Positions 1 through 13,611 are shown, numbered from the stretch's first letter. The stretch is DNA of 27,319 nucleotides from an uncultured Collinsella sp. (GCA_902490365.1 CABUDQ010000030.1:1-27319); one strand, 5' to 3'. A program made the numbers and translations. The notes: a model not told the origin generated them from the letters alone.

Positions 1-76
1 TTTTCGTAGATTCCGCACGAGCCGAAGAGCACTTAATGTGCTCTTCGTGCGAGCCCAGGACCTGACCGAGCGAAAA
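1..76 (+). repeat. Truncated copy of a structured palindromic element
   Basis: The window opens inside a palindromic element. A 9-bp perfect hairpin (GAAGAGCAC at 24-32, GTGCTCTTC at 38-46, loop TTAAT) is preceded by TTCCGCACG (11-19) and followed by CAGGAC (55-60). TTTTCG (1-6) pairs with CGAAAA (71-76), which would be the inner end of a longer outer stem cut by the window edge. The same ordered motifs occur in the two 192-bp repeats at 11162 and 13337. The hairpin differs from theirs at two positions, and both are compensated in the opposite arm. The element lies just upstream of the rplJ promoter. Its function is unknown. Confidence 0.65.
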
Positions 77-139
77 GTTTGCGCCTGGCCTCTGGCGGCG
101 CGACCGAGATGGTGGAATTGTGTGCAGCCAGGGTTTCCG

Positions 140-168
140 TTGACCGACGCCGGGGTCCCCGCCATAAT
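140..168 (+). promoter_or_regulatory. Promoter of the rplJ-rplL operon
   Basis: TTGACC at 140-145 and CATAAT at 163-168 are separated by 17 bp, close to the housekeeping sigma consensus. Transcription would start near 175, just before the L10-type leader. The strength of the match fits a highly expressed ribosomal protein operon. Confidence 0.8.
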
Positions 169-182
169 ACTTTCGGTTCACG

Positions 183-320
183 CACGAATCCGCTGCCAGA
201 GACAGCCGGTGCAAACGGGCATCGCCCGCGAGCTTAATGGGATATCCCGCCAGCCGAGGTGGTCGAGTAGATATGTCTTCTCGCCCCCGTCGCTCATGCA
301 GCGCGGGGGCTTTCTTTTTG
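183..320 (+). ncRNA. L10 ribosomal protein leader (autoregulatory)
   Basis: The untranslated leader between promoter and rplJ carries the hallmarks of the L10 leader family: CCGCTGCCAGAGACAGCCGG (about 189-208), TTAATGGGAT (about 234-243) and a CCGAGGTGG segment (about 254-262), followed by a terminator-like hairpin. In this family L10, or the L10-L12 complex, binds the leader and represses its own operon. Recognition is from remembered consensus, so the exact ends are approximate. The Rfam L10_leader covariance model would settle it. Confidence 0.8.
283..319 (+). terminator. Attenuator hairpin in the L10 leader
   Basis: GCCCCCG (283-289) pairs with CGGGGGC (304-310), with an inner CGCT/AGCG stem, and is followed by TTTCTTTTT (311-319). 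This is an intrinsic terminator about 65 nt before the rplJ start. It most likely acts as the attenuator through which L10 binding lowers operon expression. Confidence 0.8.
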
Positions 321-384
321 GACATGCCCCCGTCACGTCCTTGTGGCGGACCGTGCCCGGAAAGAATTTGAGGAGGTGTAATTC

Positions 385-906
385 ATGCCCCAGCAGTACA
401 AAATCGACAAGGTTGCAGAGATCGAGTCCCGTATCGCCGAGAACGCCGGTCTGTTCGTCGTCAACTACAACGGTCTGACGGTTAAGCAGGCTCAGGAGCT
501 GCGTCATCAGCTTCGCGAGTGCGGCGCCGAGATGAAGGTCTACAAGAACAACCTGGTCAAGATCGCTCTCAAGAACCAGGAGCAGCCCGAGATCGACGAG
601 ATCCTCGCCGGCCCCGTCGCTTATGTGTTCTACGAGACCGAGCCGGTCGAGGCCGCTAAGGCCCTTAAGGACTTCTCCGCTAAGTCCAAGGGCGTCCTTG
701 AGATCAAGGGCGGTATCTCCGACGGCAAGGCCGTTTCCGCCGATGATGTTAAGGCTATCGCCGAGCTGCCCACCAAGGATCAGCTTCTCGGCCAGATCGC
801 CGGTCTCATCTCCGGTTTCGCTCGCGACATCGCTGTCTGCGTCAACGGCGTTTCCTCTGGTCTCGCTCGTTCGATCCAGCAGGTCTCCGAGCAGAAGGCA
901 GCCTAG
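385..906 (+). CDS. rplJ: 50S ribosomal protein L10
   Basis: Encodes a 173-residue L10, the base of the ribosomal stalk, which anchors L7/L12 dimers to 23S rRNA and helps recruit translation factors. The N-terminal half shows the typical L10 sequence: a KxxxVAEIE start, FVVNYNGLTV near residue 25, then a KVYKNNLVKIAL segment. The C-terminal half (about 135-173) is the helical spine that binds L12. The ATG is preceded by a strong AGGAGG (371-376). It is the first gene of a two-gene operon with rplL and is probably autoregulated through the leader at 183-320. Length and sequence are ordinary for the family. Confidence 0.97.
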   Translation: MPQQYKIDKVAEIESRIAENAGLFVVNYNGLTVKQAQELRHQLRECGAEMKVYKNNLVKIALKNQEQPEIDEILAGPVAYVFYETEPVEAAKALKDFSAKSKGVLEIKGGISDGKAVSADDVKAIAELPTKDQLLGQIAGLISGFARDIAVCVNGVSSGLARSIQQVSEQKAA

Positions 907-921
907 TTGCTGTTTTCACCC

Positions 922-990
922 GCGGCGGCAACGCCGCACCCCTGGCGCATTCGCGCCGTGTTTTAACTGATCTCCGTGCATCCGCACGGA
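922..990 (+). promoter_or_regulatory. Three consecutive hairpins between rplJ and rplL
   Basis: The 102-nt gap holds three perfect short stem-loops: GCGGCG/CGCCGC (922-937, GCAA loop), GGCGC/GCGCC (944-957) and TCCGTGC/GCACGGA (973-990). None has a T-run, so they do not look like terminators. They may stabilise or set the processing of the rplL message, which must be translated several-fold more than rplJ. That role is an inference. Confidence 0.45.
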
Positions 991-1008
991 AACCGAAAGG
1001 ACTTAGAA

Positions 1009-1386
1009 ATGGCTAAGCTTACCACCGATGAGATCATCGATGCTCTTAAGGAAATGACCCTTCTCGAGGCTTCCGAGCTCGTCAAGGCTATCGAGGACAC
1101 CTTCGGCGTTTCCGCCGCTGCTCCTGCTGCTGTTGTCGCCGCTCCCGCTGCTGGCGCTGCTGAGGCCGAGGAGAAGACCGAGTTTGACGTCGTGCTCGAG
1201 GGCTTCGGCGACAACAAGATCCAGGTCATCAAGGCCGTCCGTGAGCTCACCAACCTTGGCCTGAAGGAGGCCAAGGAGGTCGTCGAGGGCGCTCCCAAGG
1301 CTGTTCTCGAGGGTGCCAAGAAGGAGGACGCCGAGGCTGCCAAGGAGAAGCTCGAGGCTGCTGGCGCTGCTGTCACCCTCAAGTAA
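1009..1386 (+). CDS. rplL: 50S ribosomal protein L7/L12
   Basis: Encodes a 125-residue L7/L12, the mobile stalk protein that stimulates the GTPase of elongation factors. The N-terminal dimerisation domain (about 1-35) is followed by an Ala-rich hinge (about 37-57). The C-terminal factor-binding domain (about 58-125) contains the conserved FDVVLEGFGDNKIQVIK stretch and the NLGLKEAKEVVEGAP motif. A longer in-frame reading from 976 exists, but ATG 1009 has the GAAAGGA ribosome site (995-1001) and gives the conserved MAKLT start. It is the last gene of the operon and is followed by a terminator. Confidence 0.97.
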   Translation: MAKLTTDEIIDALKEMTLLEASELVKAIEDTFGVSAAAPAAVVAAPAAGAAEAEEKTEFDVVLEGFGDNKIQVIKAVRELTNLGLKEAKEVVEGAPKAVLEGAKKEDAEAAKEKLEAAGAAVTLK

Positions 1387-1414
1387 TCAGGCTTTCTCGC
1401 CAGATTCCTTTGCA

Positions 1415-1447
1415 GACGGGGTTCGCATTGCGAGCCCCGTCTTTTTT
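1415..1447 (+). terminator. Terminator after rplL
   Basis: GACGGGG (1415-1421) pairs with CCCCGTC (1435-1441), followed by six T. It ends the rplJ-rplL operon and separates it from galU. Confidence 0.9.
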
Positions 1448-1700
1448 GTTTTTCGGTCCCTCGGCATCGGTTGCTCAAACTGCCATGTTCTGTGATTTGC
1501 GTCGTATCGGGTGCCCTGCCGTTGGGCAATAAAATTGCACCATTCGAGCAATAATTTGCGTTGACCTGCTGAAGAATTGTCTCTGCCTTGTAGCGACATA
1601 TAGTTCCAGCGGTAAGATGTTTGGGTATCGCAATTTGGTCTGCGGCTGTGTGCCGCACGCACGGGGCGCTTTTGCGCCTGCGAAAGGATCTTTGAATAAC
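1448..1700 (+). promoter_or_regulatory. galU upstream region with possible promoter
   Basis: No gene is visible here. A weak housekeeping-type promoter can be drawn: TTGTCT (1577-1582), 16-bp spacer, TATAGT (1599-1604). A short AT-rich hairpin GCAAT/ATTGC lies at 1526-1538, and a TTGACC at 1561 lacks a convincing -10 partner. The ribosome site GAAAGGA (1682-1688) sits 12 nt before the galU ATG. The promoter position is tentative. Confidence 0.35.
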
Positions 1701-2609
1701 ATGAAGGCAATCATCCCCGCCGCCGGTCTTGGCACGCGTTTTCTGCCTGGCACCAAGTGCACGCCCAAAGAGATGCTGCCGGTGCTCGACAAGCCCGTCA
1801 TTCAGTACGTCGTCGAGGAGGCGCTCGAGCCCGAGGAGGTCGACGATGCCATCATCGTTACTTCTCCCGGTAAGCCCGAGCTACTGAACTACTTCCAGCC
1901 TGATCGCTCGCTCGAGAACCTGCTGCGCGAGCGCGGCAAGAACGCCTATGCCGATGCTGTCGCCCACGCTGGCGGTATGCCGGTCGACTTCCGTTATCAG
2001 TACGAGCCCAAGGGCCTCGGCCATGCTATTCGCTCTGCTGCCGACGCCGTGGCAGGGGAGAACTTCCTGGTTCTTCTGGGCGACTACGTTGTGCCTAACC
2101 GCGATATCTGCGACAAGATGCTCGCCGTTTCCAAGGAGCACGGTGGCGCTTCGGTTATCGCCGTCGCTGCTTGCTCGCCCGAGGAAGTCAGCCGCTACGG
2201 CGTTATCGCCGGCGAGCGCGTCGGTTCGCTCGAGGGCGCCGAGAACGTTGCCGATGCCGAGCCGGGCGCTGTCTGGCGCATCGGCGGTCTGGTCGAGAAG
2301 CCCGCTCCCGAGGCGGCTCCGTCCAACCTGTACATCGTCGGTCGCTACCTCCTGTCTCCGCTGGTCATGGACCTGCTTGCCGACCAGCAGGCCGGTAAGG
2401 GTGGCGAGATCCAGCTGACCGACGCCATGGCCCGTTCGCTCGATCGCGAGGCCATGTACGCCGTCGTTATCGACCCGCTGTCGGGCTACGACACCGGTAC
2501 CCCCTCTGGCTGGATGGCCACCAACGCCCTCATGGCCGCAAGCGATCCTCGCTTTGCCGATGCCTTCTGGGATGCCATCGACGAGCGCGGCGGTTTGATG
2601 CGCAAATAA
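1701..2609 (+). CDS. galU: UTP-glucose-1-phosphate uridylyltransferase
   Basis: Encodes a 302-residue nucleotidyltransferase that makes UDP-glucose from UTP and glucose-1-phosphate, feeding cell-surface polysaccharides, glycolipids and the Leloir pathway. The N-terminus has the signature nucleotide-binding loop AAGLGTRFLPGTKCTPKEML (residues 7-26) followed by KPVIQYVVEEAL. The central FRYQYEPKGLGHAI and LLGDYVV and the later GGLVEKP segment are all typical of GalU/GtaB. Length matches the family. The reading frame extends upstream to 1617, but only ATG 1701 gives the conserved MKAIIPAAG start. It is flanked by terminators on both sides and so is probably monocistronic. Its place between rplL and rpoB is unusual. 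Confidence 0.95.
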   Translation: MKAIIPAAGLGTRFLPGTKCTPKEMLPVLDKPVIQYVVEEALEPEEVDDAIIVTSPGKPELLNYFQPDRSLENLLRERGKNAYADAVAHAGGMPVDFRYQYEPKGLGHAIRSAADAVAGENFLVLLGDYVVPNRDICDKMLAVSKEHGGASVIAVAACSPEEVSRYGVIAGERVGSLEGAENVADAEPGAVWRIGGLVEKPAPEAAPSNLYIVGRYLLSPLVMDLLADQQAGKGGEIQLTDAMARSLDREAMYAVVIDPLSGYDTGTPSGWMATNALMAASDPRFADAFWDAIDERGGLMRK

Positions 2610-2630
2610 GCCTTCGGGCATCGACATTTA

Positions 2631-2662
2631 CGGGTGCGGACTTCGGTCTGCACCCGTTTTTT
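2631..2662 (+). terminator. Terminator after galU
   Basis: CGGGTGCGGAC (2631-2641) pairs with GTCTGCACCCG (2646-2656) around a TTCG tetraloop, with one G-T wobble, followed by six T. Confidence 0.92.
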
Positions 2663-2684
2663 ATTCGGGCAACAGCTTAGCCCC

Positions 2685-2854
2685 GGAAAGTGCGTCCCAC
2701 AATTTGATCGAATTCTGGGACGCGCTTTCCGGTTGGAGCCCCTAGCGGAAACTGCGACCCGGAATTTCGGCTCAGAATGGGACACGGTTTCCCAAACAGG
2801 GTTCAACCGGAAACTGCGACCCAGTTTGAGGCCTCAAAACGGGACGCAGTTTCC
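2685..2854. repeat. Three 46-nt palindromic repeats, 62-nt period
   Basis: Three imperfect palindromes of exactly 46 nt occupy 2685-2730, 2747-2792 and 2809-2854. Each begins GGAAA and ends TTTCC. The right arms read GGGACGCGCTTTCC, GGGACACGGTTTCC and GGGACGCAGTTTCC, and the left arms are near reverse complements, giving six related half-sites. The two spacers are both 16 nt, so the period is exactly 62. Loop sequences diverge. There is no coding potential. It may be a REP/MITE-like family or a protein-binding array. Confidence 0.8.
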
Positions 2855-2926
2855 GCCTGATCGACCCTCGCCGCCATTCCGCCATTCAGCGGCGCGCATC
2901 AGCAGCTCTGTTCACAGAAAATATAT

Positions 2927-2938
2927 GAACAGATGTTC
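2927..2938. promoter_or_regulatory. LexA-like (SOS box) dyad
   Basis: GAACAGATGTTC fits the Gram-positive SOS core GAAC-N4-GTTC, including the purine/pyrimidine preference in the centre, and sits in AT-rich sequence. It lies about 80 bp upstream of the proposed rpoB -35 and 180 bp upstream of the rpoB start. No SOS gene is adjacent, so it may be a chance match or a relic. Confidence 0.35.
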
Positions 2939-3016
2939 GATATACATACATCTACCTGCGTGTTTTCTGCCGAAAAACTTTGCTACTCCAAAAACTCAAT
3001 CGCGTCAAGACTTTTC

Positions 3017-3044
3017 TTGCCCAACAGTCGGTACCTGATAAACT
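3017..3044 (+). promoter_or_regulatory. Probable rpoBC promoter
   Basis: TTGCCC (3017-3022) and TAAACT (3039-3044) are 16 bp apart, in the AT-rich stretch before rpoB. The predicted leader holds a TGGCGA/TCGCCA stem (3061-3081). The match is moderate. Rival -10 placements within GATAAACTATT are possible. Confidence 0.45.
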
Positions 3045-3117
3045 ATTAGGTTGCGATAACTGGCGAAGCCATGCCTCGCCAACCCACCGAGCATTTCCGT
3101 GAAGGAGGAAAAACCTG

Positions 3118-6609
<3,492 letters not shown>

Positions 6610-6615
6610 TTGACT

Positions 6616-11091
<4,476 letters not shown>

Positions 11092-11120
11092 TTTCCTAGT
11101 GCGTTAACCGCCCTTCCAAA

Positions 11121-11154
11121 GACCCGCTTCCCAACAGGGGAGCGGGTCTTTTTT
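11121..11154 (+). terminator. Terminator after rpoC
   Basis: GACCCGCT (11121-11128) pairs with AGCGGGTC (11141-11148), followed by six T. It ends the rpoBC operon. Confidence 0.92.
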
Positions 11155-11161
11155 GGTGAGG

Positions 11162-11353
11162 AACGTTGCCCCGACGAGCACGTCGGATTCCCGGAACGGG
11201 CGGCCCGCTGTTAAAGTTTGTCGCGAGTTCCGCACGCAAAGGAAAGCACTTAATGTGCTTTCCGTCTTGTGCAGGACTGTAGAGCAGCAAACTTAAACAG
11301 CGGGCCGCCCGTTCCGGGAATCCGCCCCCGCGCACAGAAGGGGATTCCTTTTG
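11162..11353 (+). repeat. 192-bp structured direct repeat, copy 1
   Basis: A hairpin CCGACG/CGTCGG (11171-11186) leads into a 36-bp outer stem (11185-11220 with 11288-11323, one mismatch). The stem encloses TTCCGCACG, the hairpin GGAAAGCAC/GTGCTTTCC (11241-11263) and a conserved GCAGGACTGTAGAGCAG single strand. GGATTCCTTTTG closes the unit. The copy at 13337 has equal length and several compensated base changes in the stem. This could be a structured RNA or a DNA-level palindromic element. Confidence 0.85.
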
Positions 11354-11386
11354 CCAATAAGGGACAGGTTTATTTTGGTCGGTTTT
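11352..11386 (+). repeat. Inverted repeat, left end of sigma cassette
   Basis: About 35 bp that is the reverse complement of 13299-13333 with two mismatches. The block 11361-11386 is a perfect 26-bp match to 13299-13324. It begins at the edge of the 192-bp repeat and ends 13 bp before the sigma-gene promoter. Confidence 0.85.
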
Positions 11387-11399
11387 TCATGCTTGAATT

Positions 11400-11428
11400 T
11401 GAAACATTTCGCCCGACAAGAGCGTATC
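11400..11428 (+). promoter_or_regulatory. ECF-type autoregulatory promoter of the sigma gene
   Basis: TGAAAC (11400-11405), a 17-bp spacer and CGTATC (11423-11428) match the TGAAAC-N16/17-CGTA pattern of extracytoplasmic-function sigma promoters such as those of SigW and SigM. It lies about 50 bp upstream of the sigma start, as expected if the sigma factor transcribes its own operon. Confidence 0.75.
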
Positions 11429-11476
11429 TATGGTGAGGGCCTCATCGAGAACCATTAATGTCACCGGGAGGTGATT

Positions 11477-11995
11477 ATGGAAGAACAAGCTTTTAGACAG
11501 GCGGTCGAAGACCACCGGGATGTCGTGTTTCGGATCGCATTGACGTATCTGCGTGATCGCGCTGACGCCGACGATGTCGCTCAAGACGTCTTTCTTAAGT
11601 TGCTCAAAAGCGACGCGCAATTTGAAAACTGGGAGCATCTTCGTCGATGGCTTATCCGGGTCACGATCAATGAATGTAAATCTCTCTTTCGAAAGCCGTG
11701 GAGGCGCGTGGAGGATATTGAGAATCTGGCCGATTCGCTTTCGACGGCGCAGGAGGAGACCAAGGCGGTCCTGTCAGACGTTATGCGACTTCCGGAGCGA
11801 TTCCGTATTCCTATCGTGCTCTATTACTATCTGGGCTTCTCGACTTCAGAAATTGCCGAGTTACTGCATGTGCCAGCCGCGACCGTTCGAACGCGTTTAG
11901 CTCGCGGCAGATCGAAGCTCAAGTTCATCCTAGAGGAGGGCGACCGTGAAATCCAACCAGATCAAGCAGGCCTTCGAGTCCGTCCAAGCCGATAG
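11477..11995 (+). CDS. ECF-type RNA polymerase sigma factor
   Basis: Encodes a 172-residue sigma-70 family protein with only regions 2 and 4. Region 2 (about 13-75) contains RIALTYLRDRADADDVAQDVFLK and the RRWLIRVTINEC helix. Region 4 (about 105-153) has LPERFRIPIVLYYYLGFSTSEIAELL and the helix-turn-helix AATVRTRLARGRSKLK. A GGGAGGTGAT ribosome site precedes ATG 11477; an in-frame GTG at 11471 lies inside it and is less likely. The 3' end overlaps the next gene by 50 nt. An ECF-type promoter upstream indicates autoregulation. The partner gene predicts control by a membrane anti-sigma factor, hence an envelope-stress response. Its target genes cannot be deduced here. Confidence 0.93.
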   Translation: MEEQAFRQAVEDHRDVVFRIALTYLRDRADADDVAQDVFLKLLKSDAQFENWEHLRRWLIRVTINECKSLFRKPWRRVEDIENLADSLSTAQEETKAVLSDVMRLPERFRIPIVLYYYLGFSTSEIAELLHVPAATVRTRLARGRSKLKFILEEGDREIQPDQAGLRVRPSR

Positions 11996-13022
11996 CGATC
12001 TTGCTGACCGTGTTCTTTATGCCGCTGCTGGCGAGCCGCTTCGCCGAAAGGGTCACGCGAAGCCTCTGTATGTTGCCGTAATCGGATGTCTTGCCGGAGT
12101 GCTGGCGACCGGAGGGGTCGCCTACGCTGTTGTCAATTCCAGTTATTTTGCCTCTGCCTGGGGAAACCATGGCAACGGAGAGTCCGTTACCTGGACAAAT
12201 GGCGGCTCGTCGGGGACGAAATATACCTACACCAGAGAGTTTGGTGATGGTATCGCGCCCCAAAGCCTGGAGGGTGCAGTCCAGAAGGTCAATCTGTCCG
12301 TCGAGGGCAACGGCTATACGCTCGACATTCATGAGATGGCAATCGACGAGAACGGTTGCGGTGCTGTGACGTTTACATTGTCCAATCCGAATGGCGTTAA
12401 CTACTACAAGCCGGCGGCAGAGCTTGGCGAACTTGTTCTCTATGGTGAAGAAGAAGGGGGCGTCAGTACACCCAGCATGAACTTCGGCGAGGAATGGGCT
12501 GATACACGCTGCACCATTGATAAAGACACATCAAGCGACACGGTCATTAACGGCACGATGTACTTTGCATCTTGGAATCGCGATCGAGATTTACGACATG
12601 CGGTCACCTGGAATATCAGTTGGACGGAGGGCAAAGGTGAGGATGCGAAGGTGATCGAGGTATCGACGCCAGAGTTTAACGTCGGAGCGCACGTCGATAC
12701 AAAAGAACTCCGCTCCGATGACTCGCCGCTTGAGATCAGCCCGTTTTCCATCCAGACGCACATCGACGATCTGGGCATTGACGCAGTCACGAAAAAGCTG
12801 ACCGTTACCTACAAGGATGGATCGGAGCAGATTATCGAAGACGATGCTGCAGGCGCGTACAATTCCTATTTTTCGCTGACGCGCAATAGCGGGGAGAACA
12901 TCTCGGTTCCGACAAAGCTGATCAATGTCGATCAAGTGGTCTCGGTAACCCTCGAGGGCACGAGATACACATCAACAGGAGAGACCGAAACAGAAGTACC
13001 CTTTACCATCGTCTACTCGTAA
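11946..13022 (+). CDS. Membrane-anchored anti-sigma factor (putative)
   Basis: Encodes a 358-residue protein. A short cytoplasmic part (about 1-40, IKQAFESVQADSDLADRVLYAA) resembles the N-termini of anti-sigma proteins found beside ECF sigma genes (DUF4179-like in my recollection). One membrane helix follows (about 41-63, LYVAVIGCLAGVLATGGVAYAV). The ~295-residue remainder is outside the membrane and rich in beta-type sequence, Ser/Thr and acidic residues, with few Cys. Function is inferred mainly from topology and pairing with the sigma gene. The GTG start has GAGGAGG (11932-11938) behind it and lies inside the sigma gene, so translation is probably coupled. Lower GC than the flanking operons fits acquisition with the cassette. 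Confidence 0.8.
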   Translation: MKSNQIKQAFESVQADSDLADRVLYAAAGEPLRRKGHAKPLYVAVIGCLAGVLATGGVAYAVVNSSYFASAWGNHGNGESVTWTNGGSSGTKYTYTREFGDGIAPQSLEGAVQKVNLSVEGNGYTLDIHEMAIDENGCGAVTFTLSNPNGVNYYKPAAELGELVLYGEEEGGVSTPSMNFGEEWADTRCTIDKDTSSDTVINGTMYFASWNRDRDLRHAVTWNISWTEGKGEDAKVIEVSTPEFNVGAHVDTKELRSDDSPLEISPFSIQTHIDDLGIDAVTKKLTVTYKDGSEQIIEDDAAGAYNSYFSLTRNSGENISVPTKLINVDQVVSVTLEGTRYTSTGETETEVPFTIVYS

Positions 13023-13028
13023 GGCTTG

Positions 13029-13062
13029 AGGCCGCTTCCCACTAGGGGAAGCGGCCTATTTT
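13029..13062 (+). terminator. Terminator after the anti-sigma gene
   Basis: AGGCCGCTTCCC (13029-13040) pairs perfectly with GGGAAGCGGCCT (13046-13057) around a 5-nt loop, followed by ATTTT. It ends the sigma/anti-sigma operon. Confidence 0.88.
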
Positions 13063-13102
13063 GCGTTATATGGACGGTTATTTTGAGCGATATTCGCCTG
13101 AA

Positions 13103-13233
13103 TTTCGGAAGTATGCGGCAAAATCTCGAAGGGTCGACCACACCGCATATGCTCAAGCGCTCTACCTGCGGGTTTGTTATCGCAAAACCCCTGCGTGCTC
13201 GGTAGGTCCAGAATTTGCCGCATACTTCCGAAA
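13103..13233. repeat. 131-bp palindromic element with 20-bp perfect arms
   Basis: TTTCGGAAGTATGCGGCAAA (13103-13122) is repeated inverted at 13214-13233 with no mismatch, and pairing continues inward imperfectly for about ten more bases. The centre contains a second hairpin GGGTTT/AAACCC (13170-13190). It is unrelated in sequence to the 192-bp repeats and to the 46-nt palindromes. A 66-codon reading frame through it is judged non-coding. Confidence 0.75.
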
Positions 13234-13298
13234 GCGCCGCCGATTTCCCTATGACAGATGAGGGCGGATCACCGCTGGAGCGCGATGTTTCCGCAGAT

Positions 13299-13333
13299 AA
13301 AACCGACCAAAATAAACCTGTCCCGTTTTGGCA
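13299..13333 (-). repeat. Inverted repeat, right end of sigma cassette
   Basis: Reverse complement of 11352-11386 with two mismatches; 13299-13324 is the perfect 26-bp part. It ends 3 bp before the second 192-bp repeat, mirroring the left side. Confidence 0.85.
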
Positions 13334-13336
13334 GGT

Positions 13337-13528
13337 AACGTTGCCCCGACGAGCACGTCGGATTCCCGGACCGGGCGGCCCAGGTTTTAAGTTTGTCGCG
13401 AGTTCCGCACGCAAAGGAAAGCACTTAATGTGCTTTCCGTCTTGCGCAGGACTGTAGAGCAGCAAACTTAAAACCTGGGCCGCCCGGTCCGGGGATCCTC
13501 CCAAACGCACAGGAGGGGATTCCTTTTG
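13337..13528 (+). repeat. 192-bp structured direct repeat, copy 2
   Basis: Same length and orientation as 11162-11353. The outer stem pairs 13360-13395 with 13463-13498 (one mismatch), and the central hairpin is identical (13416-13438). Relative to copy 1, five stem pairs differ and each change is compensated in the other arm, while the loop segments are nearly identical. It lies just upstream of the rpsL promoter. Confidence 0.85.
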
Positions 13529-13582
13529 TGTAGGCTTTGCGGAAATGTGCCTATTTTGGGATACGCCCGGCGGCGTGGTCTG

Positions 13583-13611
13583 TTGACGGCACAGCTAACG
13601 CCACGTATCCT
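13583..13611 (+). promoter_or_regulatory. Promoter of the rpsL operon
   Basis: TTGACG (13583-13588) and TATCCT (13606-13611) are 17 bp apart. The ~90-nt leader downstream contains a small AGGGG/CCCCT hairpin (13631-13648). This serves rpsL-rpsG-fusA-rpsJ. Confidence 0.72.

Larger units (their letters stand above)
11162..13528. mobile_element. Nested-repeat cassette carrying a sigma/anti-sigma pair
   Basis: Two 192-bp direct repeats (11162-11353 and 13337-13528) bound the region. Immediately inside them are inverted repeats (11352-11386 and 13299-13333) of about 35 bp with two mismatches, including a perfect 26-bp block. Inside these lie a sigma factor, its anti-sigma gene, a terminator and a further palindrome. 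The genes have visibly lower GC and more relaxed codon use than rpoC or rpsL on either side. No transposase or recombinase is present, so mobility is inferred from architecture only. Homologous recombination between the direct repeats would remove the cassette and leave one repeat between rpoC and rpsL. Confidence 0.55.

Noticed and set aside
38..478. 146-codon frame over the rplJ leader
   Set aside because: It covers the promoter, L10 leader and attenuator and overlaps rplJ in another frame.
2685..2854. CRISPR array
   Set aside because: Only three imperfect, strongly palindromic units with 16-nt spacers and no cas genes.
2634..3038. 134-codon frame downstream of galU
   Set aside because: It runs through the galU terminator and the three palindromes, with no ribosome site or homology.
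13061..13261. 66-codon frame after the anti-sigma gene
   Set aside because: It is made by the 131-bp palindrome and has no ribosome site.
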